From Thinopyrum elongatum (taxonomy: Eukaryota > Streptophyta > Magnoliopsida > Poales > Poaceae): a stretch of DNA of 64,000 nucleotides. The stretch is taken from the NCBI GenBank assembly GCA_011799875.1, contig CM022303.1:279392850-279456849 (forward strand), in the 5' to 3' direction. This document shows positions 8,343-17,808 of this stretch, in pieces. The notes under the pieces were generated by a model. It was not told the DNA's origin and did not search any database. It saw only the letters and a list, made by a program, of their open reading frames with translations. Both the position numbers and the translations under genes were made by a program. The first letter of the stretch is position 1, and each line of letters begins with the position of its first letter.

Positions 8343-11300
8343 GTTGCTTTCCTGCGGGCGAATGTCGACGTGTTTGCATGGCAACCGTCTGACATCCCCG
8401 GCGTTCCCAGGAAAGTAATTGAGCACCACCTTGCTGTCTGTCCTCATGCGCGGCCCGTCAAGCAAAGGGTGAGGAAACAGGCTTTGGAGCGGCAAGAGTT
8501 CATTACCGAAGAAATTAAGAAGCTGGAGGCGGCAGGACTGGTCAAAGGAGTGCTTCATCCAACCTGGTTGGCCAATCCGGTCGTAGTGCGGAAAGCGAAC
8601 GGGAAATGGAGGCTTTGTATCGATTATACAGATATCAATAAAGCTTGTCCAAAAGATCCTTTTCCCTTGCCGCGCATCGACCAGATTGTGGATGCCACCG
8701 CTGGTTGTGATCTCCTGTCCTTCCTTGATGCCTATTCAGGGTATCATCAGATTTTTATGGCAAAGGAAGATGAAGAGAAGACCGCCTTTATCACCCCATG
8801 TGGTACGTATTGTTTTATACGAATGCCTTTCGGGTTGAAAAGTGCTGGTTCAACATTTGCCAGAGCAATCCAGATTGGTTTTGAGCCACAACTCCATAGA
8901 AATATGGAGGCGTATATGGATGATATAGTGGTCAAAACTAAGGATAAAGCAATGCTCATTCAAGACTTAGAAGAAACATTTGCGAACTTGCGCAAGATCA
9001 ACTTGAAGCTCAATCCTGAGAAGTGCGTGTTCGGTGTTCCTTCCGGCAAGCTCCTCGGATTCTTTGTATCTTGCCGGGGAATCGAAGCGAACCCCGACAA
9101 GATCAAAGCCATTGAGCAAATTGAAGCGCCGAGACGCGTCAAGGATGTGCGTCGTCTTGCCGGCTATGTTGCTGCTCTAAGCAGGTTTATTTCCAAATCT
9201 GCTGAGCGCGCCCTGCCCTTCTTCAAAATTTTGAAGAAGGCAGGTCCAATGAAATGGACTCCGGAGGCGGAGGCGGTGCTGCAAGGTTTGAAGAAATACC
9301 TTTCTTCTCCGCCGATGCTAGTCGCACCTAAACCACAAGAGCCGTTGCTGCTGTATTTGGCGGCAACAAATCAAGTGGTTAGTGCTGCGCTGGTGGCACA
9401 GAGGGAAGCTGATGAGGAGGCAACATCAGCGGCAGGACCGCCGAGTGACACGGCAAGATCTTCCCCGGCAAGGGTTGATCCCGGCAAGACAGGATCTGCG
9501 CAAACAGAAGAGCCCGTGCAGAAGAAAAAGGTAGTGCAGCGCCCAGTTTATTTTGTTAGCTCCCTGTTACAAGGGGCTAGATCAAGATATTCTGGTGTGC
9601 AGAAGTTGCTTTTCAGCCTCCTTATGGCCTCGAGAAAGCTGCGCCATTATTTTCAAGCACATGAGATCACCGTCGTCACTCGCTTTCCGTTGCAACGGAT
9701 TTTGCAAAATCCGGAGGCAACCGGCAGGATCGTGGAGTGGGCGTTGGAGCTGTCCAGCTTTGGTCTTAAGTTTGAAAGTACTTCCACAATTCAGAGTAGG
9801 GCCTTGGCGGAGTTCATTGCAGAATGGACCCCGACGCCAGACGAAGAAGTTCAAGAAACAAGTCTCCCCGGCAAAGAAATCGATCAGCAATGGGTTATGT
9901 ACTTTGACGGGGCTTTTTCGCTGCAAGGCGCTAGTGCTGGCGTGCTGCTTGTCGCACCCACCGGAGAGCACCTCAAGTACGTAATTCAAATGCACTTTCC
10001 CCGGGAGAGCTCACCCAACAACACTGCAGAGTACGAAGGTTTGCTTGCCGGTCTTAGGATCGCGGCAGACCTTGGTATCAAAAAGCTCATTATCAAAGGT
10101 GATTCACAGCTTGTCGTCAAGCAGGTTAACAAGAGCTATCAAAGTCCATTGATGCAAGCCTACGTAGATGAAGTGAGGAAATTGGAAGAGCGCTTTGACG
10201 GTCTCCAAATGGAGCATGTCCCTCGTGCCAAGAACAGCGTTGCTGACGACCTGTCAAAGCATGCTGCCCTCAAGTTGCCTGTGGAACCAGGAACTTTTGT
10301 GCTCCAATTGACTCAACCATCCGTGGCGCCATCGATGCGGCAAGAAAAGAGAAGAAAGTTGAACTCTAGCCAGTACTTCCCGGCAGAGCTCCCCGGAGCC
10401 GCCGGCAAGGAAGTTGCCGGGATTGACACGCCTGCCGGGGAACAACAGGCTCCGGCAGGGCCTCAGGCCCTTGCTGTCGAGACCAATGTTCCCCCGGCGG
10501 ACGAGATGCCCCTAGTCCTAGTTGTCGAGCCTCAGGCTCCAGCGTGGGCGCAGCACATTGTCCATTTCCTTCAGACAGGTGAACTCCCTGAGGAACAAGA
10601 AGAAGCAGAGAGAATAGCCCGTCGGTGTGTTATGTACAAGTTCATCGATGACGTCCTGTACAGAAAGAGACCAAACGGTGTGAAATTGAAGTGCATTCCT
10701 CGGGAGGATGGACTAGAGCTGTTGGCAGAGATACATGGGGGCATGTGTGGTTCTCACATAGGGTCAAGAGCGCTTGCCGGGAAACCATTCTGGCAAGGTT
10801 TCTTTTGGCCCACCGCCCTCCAGGATGCGACTGCACTAGTAACCAGGTGTGAAGCGTGCCAGTTTCATTCGAAGAAATTACATCAGCCAGCTCAAGCTCT
10901 TCAAACAATCCCTCTCTCCTGGCCATTTTCGGTCTGGGGGCTCAACATACTGGGCCCCTTCCCCCGTGCTGCCGGGGGCTTTGAGTACTTGTACGTTGCT
11001 ATCGACAAGTTCACAAAGTGGCCGGAGGTGGAAGCAGTGAGGAAGGTGACAGCGCAGTCGGCTGTCAAGTTCTTCAAAGGAATTGTTTGCCGTTTCGGTG
11101 TGCCTAACAGGATCATCACCGACAACGGCACGCAGTTCACAAGTCGCACCTTCATGCAATACGTCCAAGACCTTGGCCGCAAGATTTTTTTTGCCTCTGT
11201 TGCTCACCCGAGAAGCAACGGCCAAGCGGAGAGGGCCAATGCTGAAGTGCTGCGCGGTCTCAGGACCAGAACTTTCGACAAGCTGAAAAAGTGCGGAAGA

Positions 11301-11780
11301 CGCTGGATTGAGGAGTTGCCGGTGGTTCTTTGGTCAATTAGAACGACACCAAATCGAGCCACCGGCCAGACGCCCTTCGCTCTGGTCTACGGAGCGGAAG
11401 CAGTTCTCCCCACGGAACTCATATACGGATCTCGTCGAGTGCTCGCTTATGATGAGCTCGAGCAAGAGCAACTGCGGCAAGATAACGCTGTGCTCCTTGA
11501 GGAGAATCGTCTTCAGGCTGCTGTGCGAGCTGCACGCTACCAGCAAGCTTTGCGCCGCTATCATAGCCGCAAAGTTCATGCCCGAAGCCTTGAGGAAGGC
11601 GACCTTGTTCTTCGACGGATTCAGTCCGCCAAGAATTCAAACAAGTTGACGCCAAAGTGGGAAGGCCCTTATCGGGTAGTACGAGTCACCAGGCCTGGCG
11701 CTGTCCGCCTGGAGACCGAGGATGGCGTTCCAGTGAGTAATTCCTGGAATATCGAACATCTTCGCAAGTTCTATCCATAA
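8331..11780 (+). CDS. RT - RNase H - archaeal-type RNase H - integrase of element 1
   Basis: This is open throughout, with the first ATG at 8370 (numbering from there). RT has WRLCIDYTDINKACPKDPFPLPRIDQ-type motifs and the catalytic YMDD at residues 182-185. It is followed by a first RNase H/connection region (about 390-460). A second RNase H of the archaeal type (YFDGAF with Asp at 513, AEYEGLLAGLR, GDSQLV, ADDLSKHA) is the Tat-lineage hallmark. Integrase has an HHCC finger (about 789-832) and the core, whose second Asp (918) and Glu (954) are spaced D-x35-E. The first catalytic Asp is replaced: GLNILGP with Asn at 859 (codon 10944-10946), where element 2 has GLDILGP. Integrase is therefore predicted inactive. 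The C-terminus HLRKFYP matches the family end. Confidence 0.93.
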   Translation, partial: ESALVAFLRANVDVFAWQPSDIPGVPRKVIEHHLAVCPHARPVKQRVRKQALERQEFITEEIKKLEAAGLVKGVLHPTWLANPVVVRKANGKWRLCIDYTDINKACPKDPFPLPRIDQIVDATAGCDLLSFLDAYSGYHQIFMAKEDEEKTAFITPCGTYCFIRMPFGLKSAGSTFARAIQIGFEPQLHRNMEAYMDDIVVKTKDKAMLIQDLEETFANLRKINLKLNPEKCVFGVPSGKLLGFFVSCRGIEANPDKIKAIEQIEAPRRVKDVRRLAGYVAALSRFISKSAERALPFFKILKKAGPMKWTPEAEAVLQGLKKYLSSPPMLVAPKPQEPLLLYLAATNQVVSAALVAQREADEEATSAAGPPSDTARSSPARVDPGKTGSAQTEEPVQKKKVVQRPVYFVSSLLQGARSRYSGVQKLLFSLLMASRKLRHYFQAHEITVVTRFPLQRILQNPEATGRIVEWALELSSFGLKFESTSTIQSRALAEFIAEWTPTPDEEVQETSLPGKEIDQQWVMYFDGAFSLQGASAGVLLVAPTGEHLKYVIQMHFPRESSPNNTAEYEGLLAGLRIAADLGIKKLIIKGDSQLVVKQVNKSYQSPLMQAYVDEVRKLEERFDGLQMEHVPRAKNSVADDLSKHAALKLPVEPGTFVLQLTQPSVAPSMRQEKRRKLNSSQYFPAELPGAAGKEVAGIDTPAGEQQAPAGPQALAVETNVPPADEMPLVLVVEPQAPAWAQHIVHFLQTGELPEEQEEAERIARRCVMYKFIDDVLYRKRPNGVKLKCIPREDGLELLAEIHGGMCGSHIGSRALAGKPFWQGFFWPTALQDATALVTRCEACQFHSKKLHQPAQALQTIPLSWPFSVWGLNILGPFPRAAGGFEYLYVAIDKFTKWPEVEAVRKVTAQSAVKFFKGIVCRFGVPNRIITDNGTQFTSRTFMQYVQDLGRKIFFASVAHPRSNGQAERANAEVLRGLRTRTFDKLKKCGRRWIEELPVVLWSIRTTPNRATGQTPFALVYGAEAVLPTELIYGSRRVLAYDELEQEQLRQDNAVLLEENRLQAAVRAARYQQALRRYHSRKVHARSLEEGDLVLRRIQSAKNSNKLTPKWEGPYRVVRVTRPGAVRLETEDGVPVSNSWNIEHLRKFYP

Positions 11781-11785
11781 GGCGC

Positions 11786-11809
11786 GGTTGCCGGGGGCTC
11801 CCGGCAACC
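11786..11809. other. Hairpin just after the pol stop codon, element 1
   Basis: GGTTGCCGGG, GGCT loop, CCCGGCAACC: a perfect 10-bp stem starting five bases after the stop. Element 2 keeps it with one G-U pair (GGTTGTCGGG). A 12-bp palindrome CTTGCCGGCAAG follows at 11826-11837. Confidence 0.75.
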
Positions 11810-12590
11810 ACCTTTTTGTACAAGTCTTGCCGGCAAGGCATGTGATCCTTTGTACAAAGCCAGGCACAGACCCTGAGCACAGATGAATAAAATTAAGTGT
11901 TGTACATTTCCTTATTGATTCTCATGTTCACATTCTTATATGCATGTTTGTCTAAGCTGTTGTATAACACCTGATCCCGGTAAGTTCTAACGAACCGCCA
12001 AGGTTTCATCTCTTTATTTTCTCTTCTTTCTTTTTCTTAAAGACAGAAGAATTCCTCGCGTGCACATTTGCCGGGGGGGGGGGGGGGGGAAGGAGACATG
12101 AATACCAGTTGGTGACGTTCGGAATCGTATGCTTGCCGGAGGAAGGACAAAGACAGAAAGCTAAGTCCTAAAAACTCAGAGCAAGTTTTTCTTCCATTAC
12201 CAAGTTGCTTCCTTAGACGATTCCGATTCTTGTATGGAAAATCTGCACGCGAAGGAACCCTTGTTGTAATCAGTTGCGCCCTTATTTTGTTTTGAGTCCC
12301 CTCAACGATTTAAGTGGCTGCACTGAGAACGCCAAGGAGTCTTGCCGGCCGCTGCGCCTCCGGCAGGCTGCTGAAGTCCCGCACCCAGCGCTCGCGGCGG
12401 GTTGCGCGCCGGCAAGTTTTTCAGTAAGCGTAGGATGAACTCCATACATAAAGGAATCAGACAAAGAAAGTAGCTAGCATGAGCCTAAACATAGTTAAAT
12501 TATATTACATCCATGAGTTGCCGCAGTCCTAACTCGAGACTTAACTGTCTTTTACATGAGATGGTGGCGGCAAGAATAAAAGGGAAGCAC
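11810..12590. other. Non-coding region between pol and the antisense gene, element 1
   Basis: This is where the 3' ends of the sense polyprotein and the antisense gene converge. It holds the CTTGCCGGCAAG palindrome, several CTTGCCGG words, an A/T-rich stretch with ATAAA-type signals, and a 17-G run at 12073-12089. No gene is seen. Confidence 0.65.
12073..12089. repeat. Poly-G run of 17
   Basis: Seventeen consecutive G. The matching place in element 2 (GCCGGGGGAGGAAGGG, about 41687) has only five, so it is a recent expansion or a sequencing/assembly weak point. Confidence 0.85.
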
Positions 12591-15500
12591 TCAATCCCTG
12601 CGCTGGCCTTCGATCCTTTTGATGGAGTCCACCTTCTCAAGGATCAGCGCGATGCACTCCTCAAGCGCCTCAACATTTGCATCCTTTGGCAGGTGGCCGA
12701 GTGCGCTGGAGAGATCGATGCCGGGATTGCTGTGCACCACCTTGAGGAGCACCTTGCGAAGGACGGCCCGGCAAAGCCGGCGAGTCTTGTTCGCCAGTTG
12801 GGTCGCCCGGCTGGACTGGAGCGCCCTCAACGCGTTGATGATGCTTTCAAAGAACATCGTCAACCTGGCGCTTGGAGATATTCTTTCCTCGAAAGAATAT
12901 CTGAAGTTCGACAAGCCCATGGTTGACAGTTCTGCGGTAAGCTTCTCCGCGGTGGCGATGAGACGGCCAGTCCAGACCTCCACTCCCTTTTCATAATCAG
13001 CCTGGGCAGCGGCAGCGCTCTTGAGCAGGTTCCTCTCTCCTTGGAGATCCTTGAGTAGAGCCTTCTCACGGGCCCTGCCAGCCTCGAGGGATTTCTGCAG
13101 CGTGGTCAGCTTCAGCTCCAGAACCGCAATATCATCAGCCGCAGAGGAGAGCTGCTTGGTCTTGCCGGACAGGGCGACTTGCATCTCCGCCAAGGAGTGG
13201 AGGGTTTTTTCCCTGTCCCCCTTGAGCGTCGAGAGCTCCTTGCCATGCTCGTCGAGATCCGTCTCCAGCCTCTTCACTTTGTCGCTCAGCTCGTTCTTGG
13301 CGGCCTCTGCAACTTCGGCTGCATCGACGGCCTCCTTGAGCTTGCCGGCGTGACTTGCAGTTAGAGCTTCGAGCGCCTCCTTGTGCTTCTGCTCCAGCTC
13401 CTGGGTCCACCGCGCGACAAGATTTTCAATGTCTTCATCCTTGCTGCGAAGCTTGGCGGCGAGCGCCTGCTCACGAGCAGTGAGGTCTTCCTCATGAGCA
13501 TCAAGAGCAACACGGCGCCCCGTCAGGAGGGCATCTTCAGCAGCAATCCTTTGAACAGCTTCATCATGCGCCTTCTCCATGTCTGATTGCTTCAGGAGGA
13601 TTTCATTCCACTGCTGGCTCACTTGTTCCCGGCCGGCAACCAACTCTTGGAGGGCCTTAGTGTGCCAGATCTGCATTTGTGCGACGCGCCTTTGAAAATC
13701 CGCTTCGCCTGCCTCGACAACTGCCATTCTGGAGTCCGCTTTGTCTTTCCGGGCGCGATGGAGAGCCTGGAGTTTGCGGAAGTTCTCGCCCATGGCCTGA
13801 AGGAGCTGATCCTCTTCAGATTTGCTGCTGCTAGTGCTGGGATTGTCGACAACTTCAAGCCCGGCAGCAGCGATGATTTCTTTGAAAACTTCTCCTTCGG
13901 CTGGTGCCCCAGCGCTTGCCGTCCCTGGCAAGTTGATGAATAGGTTTTCGCCAACCTTGAGGTACTTGCTAGATGAGGGCACGTCAGATGTTGATGGCTG
14001 GTCTTCAGTGGCCGCCTCACCAGTGACAGGGGGCTCCGCGGCCGATGCAGCGCCTGGCGCTCCTGCGGCAGGAATGCCGTCAGTATGGTCCCCAGCCTCC
14101 CTGTCACCCTCTTCAGCAGGTTCTTCCGCGATTTCCTTTCGTGCTGTCTTGGCGGCCTCCCCGTCAAGAGCATCACCGGCCCCGGCGACATCATCCTTGG
14201 TGGCCTCCCTGGCAGTGATCCAGTCTGCTTCGGCAGCAGCATCCCTGGCGGTCTCCTCGATGACGGCGTCGACGTCCATATGTTCCATCTCAGAGAACTC
14301 TGAAGGGAGGAGGAGAAGGTCAGAATAAGATCGAGTTTTTAAACTTTGAGGTGATCAAAGATAAAGAAGTAAGGGGAAAAGAATAACTAGCACTTTGAGG
14401 CAATCGAGTACCTGCGTCGGGCTGTCGAGAGGTAGCTTCGCCTCTCCCGGCAACTCCGGTTGCCGGGGGTGGGTTGCCGGAGTCCGTGCTTGTCGGCTCC
14501 TCCTCAATCTGGACGGGCTCGTCGGCAGGATCTCTTGCCGGAGATGTGCTTGTGGGCGGAGCGGTCGATGAAGGAGGCACAATGGGGCAATCCTCTCCTT
14601 GTTGCCGTTCTTCTCCTGCGAACCCGAAGATATCAGCGACAAGAATGGAAGCCTCGGCACCAGCCAACAGAAAAAGGGACAATGAACTTACGCTGGGGGC
14701 TGCATTGAGGACTAGGCTCCGGGCTCACGATGACGGTCTCTGGCACGCTAGTGGAGCCTGCCGGGGGCTCGTCGCCCGTAGAAGTCCTTGACCTCTTCGC
14801 CATCCTCTCCAGCAAGGTTTCTGTGTCACTGCAGAAGCAATACAAGCAAGTCAGTAAAGATTGATGCAAGATTGGAAGGTAAAAGTTGTGGCAAAGTACT
14901 TACTCTTCTTCCTCTCGCTCCGGACTAAAGCTGGAGATGTCGAAGTCGACCTCCGTTGCGGTGTCTGAGTGGGGAGGCGGAGGAGGAGTCCTAGGCCGCT
15001 TGGCTGTGGCAGGCGCCGGGGCAGCTTCCGGTGCGGTGGTGCGAGACCCTCCTGCCGCCCCAGCAGTGGCCGCTGGTGCTGGCCTCGCACGCCATGCAGG
15101 CTGTTGACGAGCCCCCTGCCGCGGTCCGGTCTTGCCGGCCACTTTCTTGCCGGGGGCTTCGCCGCTCGAAGAGGGCTGGCTTGCCGGGATGTCAGACGCA
15201 GCCTTTCGAAGGACACGCTTCGCCTTCTTCTTCGGGGGCGAGGGCTCTTCTCGTGTCTCCTCGTCGGATGTGTCCTCGCCGGACGAGATCTCAGCGGCTG
15301 CGCCGCTCTCCTCCCCGGCAACCTCGTCCTCCCCGGCAGGCTTCGTCTCCATTACCACCTCTGCCTCGCTGGCTTCCCACTCTGTGAAGCCAACGCTGCC
15401 GGCCTCCACGGCAAGATTCGCTTCCTCCACTCTGGTAGCGATGTATGCTACCTCCTGATCCGTGGTGGCGCGAATAAGATCTGGCTCTTGCCGGACAGGC

Positions 15501-16543
15501 TTTTCCATCAGATTGTCGAAGAATTTCTGCGCTTCTTCCTCGCTTGGCTCGACCCAGGTCGGGTCAAGGCCGTGGGCGTTGAACATCGGCAAGAAAGCAA
15601 TGATCGACCCCAGCGCAGAGTTGTTGCACAAGGGGACGATCCTTGCCGGCAGCCGGTGCTTGTCTTCGCGCTGGAATAACTTCTGGCGAAGAGCGCCAAG
15701 CTGCATAACAGTCAAGTTGTTGTTCAGCCCGGGGCGCAGCCTCATGACATCCGCTGCGTTCTTATACTCCCAGGTTGGCCTTCCCCTATTCTGCAGAGGG
15801 GCGATGCGGTGGCGGAGGAAGTCGAAGCCGATCATCTCCATTGTCAGCCCGACAGCCTTCAAGCGGAGGATTCTGGTAGTGGCGATTGTGAGCTTCTCGT
15901 CTTCTGCGGCGAGATCGCCCCAATCCTTGCCGCGGACCACCTTCTGTCGTCGGGGATGGCAAAAAGGATGAGGATCTGCTTCCTGGATCCAGCACCATTC
16001 GGCCCGCCACTCGTCCCACTTTTCGCGGTAAACTCCATCTGGGTATATCTCTTTGTTCCAGGCCCTTGGAATCCAAGCGATAGATCCAGAGAGAGCCTCT
16101 CCTTTTTGGATTCGAGGATAGAAATAGTGGCGGAAAAGAGCAGAATTGGGGATCACGCCGGCAAAATTTTCACAAAGATGGGCAAAGATCGACATGCAAA
16201 ATATGGCATTCGGCGTGAAGTCAAGAAGGCGGAAGCCGTATGTATACATGATGTCGTTGAAGAGATCGGAAAAAGGTGGACAGAGCCCGCAATAAAAGTA
16301 CGCAGTGAAGAAGGGGTATCTGTCCGATCCGCCTTTGGAATTAGCACCTGGGATTACGCGTGTAGCGGGGTGAGCTTGTGTTCCCTTCGCCCACATGCAT
16401 TGGTATCGCCCCTTCAAGGTTTCGGCGTCGAGCGTCAGAGGGAAGACGACGAGCCTCTTCCGCATCTTCACCAGCTCGCTTTCTGGGACTTCAGCCTTCG
16501 GCTCCTTGTCCGTGCCCTTGCCTTTGCTAGCCTTGGGCGGCAT
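12591..16543 (-). CDS. Intact four-exon antisense gene of element 1 (PF04195-like domain plus coiled coil)
   Basis: My exon model on the minus strand is 16543-14904, 14828-14692, 14615-14412 and 14299-12591. Introns start GTAAGTACT, GTAAGTTC and GTACTC, and end TTCTGCAG, TTCGCAG and CCTTCAG. All phases agree, giving 3,690 bases and 1,229 residues without a stop. Residues 76-143 (RYPFFTAYFYCGLCPPF to FRHYFYPR) match the PF04195 'putative gypsy type transposon' pattern. A Pro/Ser/acidic linker follows, then a long Glu/Lys/Ala-rich coiled coil (about 825-1105) and a helical tail. An RVLRK/KKKAKR stretch may be nuclear targeting. It starts at MPPKASKGKG. It opposes gag-pol transcription and has its own TATA box. 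The role is unknown. Opposite-strand extra genes are known in Tat-lineage elements. Confidence 0.82.
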
Positions 16544-16948
16544 GGCGACCGTGGAGATGGAAGCCGGAGGACGGAACGAGCGCGGGAGCGGCGAGCAGAA
16601 GAGAAGGAAGGTTTCGCTCTGAGCTCGAGCAGAGGAAGGCGATGGCGATAGCCAGATTGGGAAGAAGAGAGGGGTGAATGGGTTTGCGCCTCCACGACTT
16701 CTCCTTTTTATGGGGAAGGAGCGGGGCCACCTTGTTTATCCCCCAATATGAATGCGCCTCTGTGGGCGCGAAACAGTTTGCAGCCTTTTTGGCACACTTC
16801 TCACATCACGCGCTCCGTGCGCGTAGTGGGGGCACAGTAAAACAAGATCTTTACGAGCAGTTAATTCCCTGCCACGCGTGCCCGTGCACTGTTTGGGCCT
16901 AGCCCAACAATGCCTCGCACTCGTGTATGGCCCAGGCCCGGGGGCTCC
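16544..16948. other. Leader and promoter of the antisense gene, plus sense polypurine tract
   Basis: On the minus strand this holds a roughly 135-base leader and the TATA-like site. At its right end, GGCCCGGGGGCTCC (about 16935-16948) directly precedes the 3' LTR and is the likely plus-strand primer tract. Confidence 0.6.
16704..16711 (-). promoter_or_regulatory. TATA-like box of the antisense gene, element 1
   Basis: ATAAAAAG on the minus strand (context CCCCATAAAAAGGAG), about 160 bases upstream of ATG 16543. In element 2 it is changed to GTAAAAAG. Confidence 0.6.
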
Positions 16949-17803
16949 TGTCGGTGTACTAAGTATTGGGCCACTAGTACCCCTTACTTGTGCACGGGCA
17001 GTTGTAGCCGCCCTCGCGGCAAGGCTTGCCGGGATCAGCTCGAGGTCGGTGTAAGTCATCAAGGAAATCATCAAGTCAGAGATCTAAGAATCAACAAATA
17101 AGCAAAGCTGGTAATCGAAGGCCAGTCTCCCCGGCAAGATCCATGCCGGGATGGCCCGTGGAGCCCGGTAAGCCTCGACGCCCGGCAAGCCCTGGCGCCC
17201 GGCAAGGATTGGTGCCCGGCAAGGATCGGTGCCTGGCGAGATTCTGCCACTGTGCCACCGCTTCGGCGCAGTGACGAGTCTGACATTCTGGCTCCTTCCA
17301 TGGATGCGTGGCGGCGCGCCAGTGGAGGAGAGCTTAAGCGGTGCTGATGGGATGGCCCCTTTTTCCATCCCCAAGAAAGTGAGGACACCTAAACGAACAC
17401 CTCACGGTGCATTAAATGCGCTTATCCTAATCCGTCAGGGGTTAGGTATGATACCCTGTAGCTACTTTACACCTCAATGTATGTACATTTTGCCACTGTG
17501 GAGACCCCTTTGAGCATATAAAAGGAGGCCCAAGGCAACTGCTACAGAGGAGGAGAACTTCTGGCCCATTCTGCATGCGTAGCTGCTCTTTGAATGTACT
17601 GTTCATTGCGAGCGCTCCTGAAGGCTGGGCTCAAGAACATCAATAAGAACACAAAGCAGGAGTAGGGTTTTACGCTGATCAGCGGCCCGAACCTGGGTAA
17701 AAACTTCCCGCGTCGATCACTGGTTCTGCTCTTTGCGTATACCTCTCCCCCCGCCGAATCATAAAGGGATCTCTCGGGATCCCATAGGTGTCGTACGCCG
17801 ACA
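16949..17803 (+). repeat. 3' LTR of element 1
   Basis: 855 bp, with TATAAAAG at 17517-17524 and the cross-family block at 17655-17701. It lacks 34 bp of the GCCCGGCAAG repeat run present in the 5' LTR, probably a slippage or unequal-exchange deletion between repeat units. Confidence 0.95.
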
Positions 17804-17808
17804 GAATG

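Larger units (their letters stand above)
4465..17803 (+). mobile_element. Element 1: complete Tat-lineage Ty3/gypsy retrotransposon with antisense gene
   Basis: Flanked by GAATG (4460-4464 and 17804-17808). The LTRs are 4465-5353 (889 bp) and 16949-17803 (855 bp; it lacks 34 bp). Twelve substitutions are visible between them (about 1.4%). A primer-site-like TTTGGCGCGCCAGGTAGGGG follows the 5' LTR, and a GGCCCGGGGGCTCC tract precedes the 3' LTR. The order is gag, protease, RT, RNase H, archaeal-type RNase H, integrase on the plus strand, then a four-exon gene on the minus strand. It is the same family as element 2. It is inserted in exon 1 of element A's opposite-strand gene. I do not assign a database family name. 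Confidence 0.95.
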
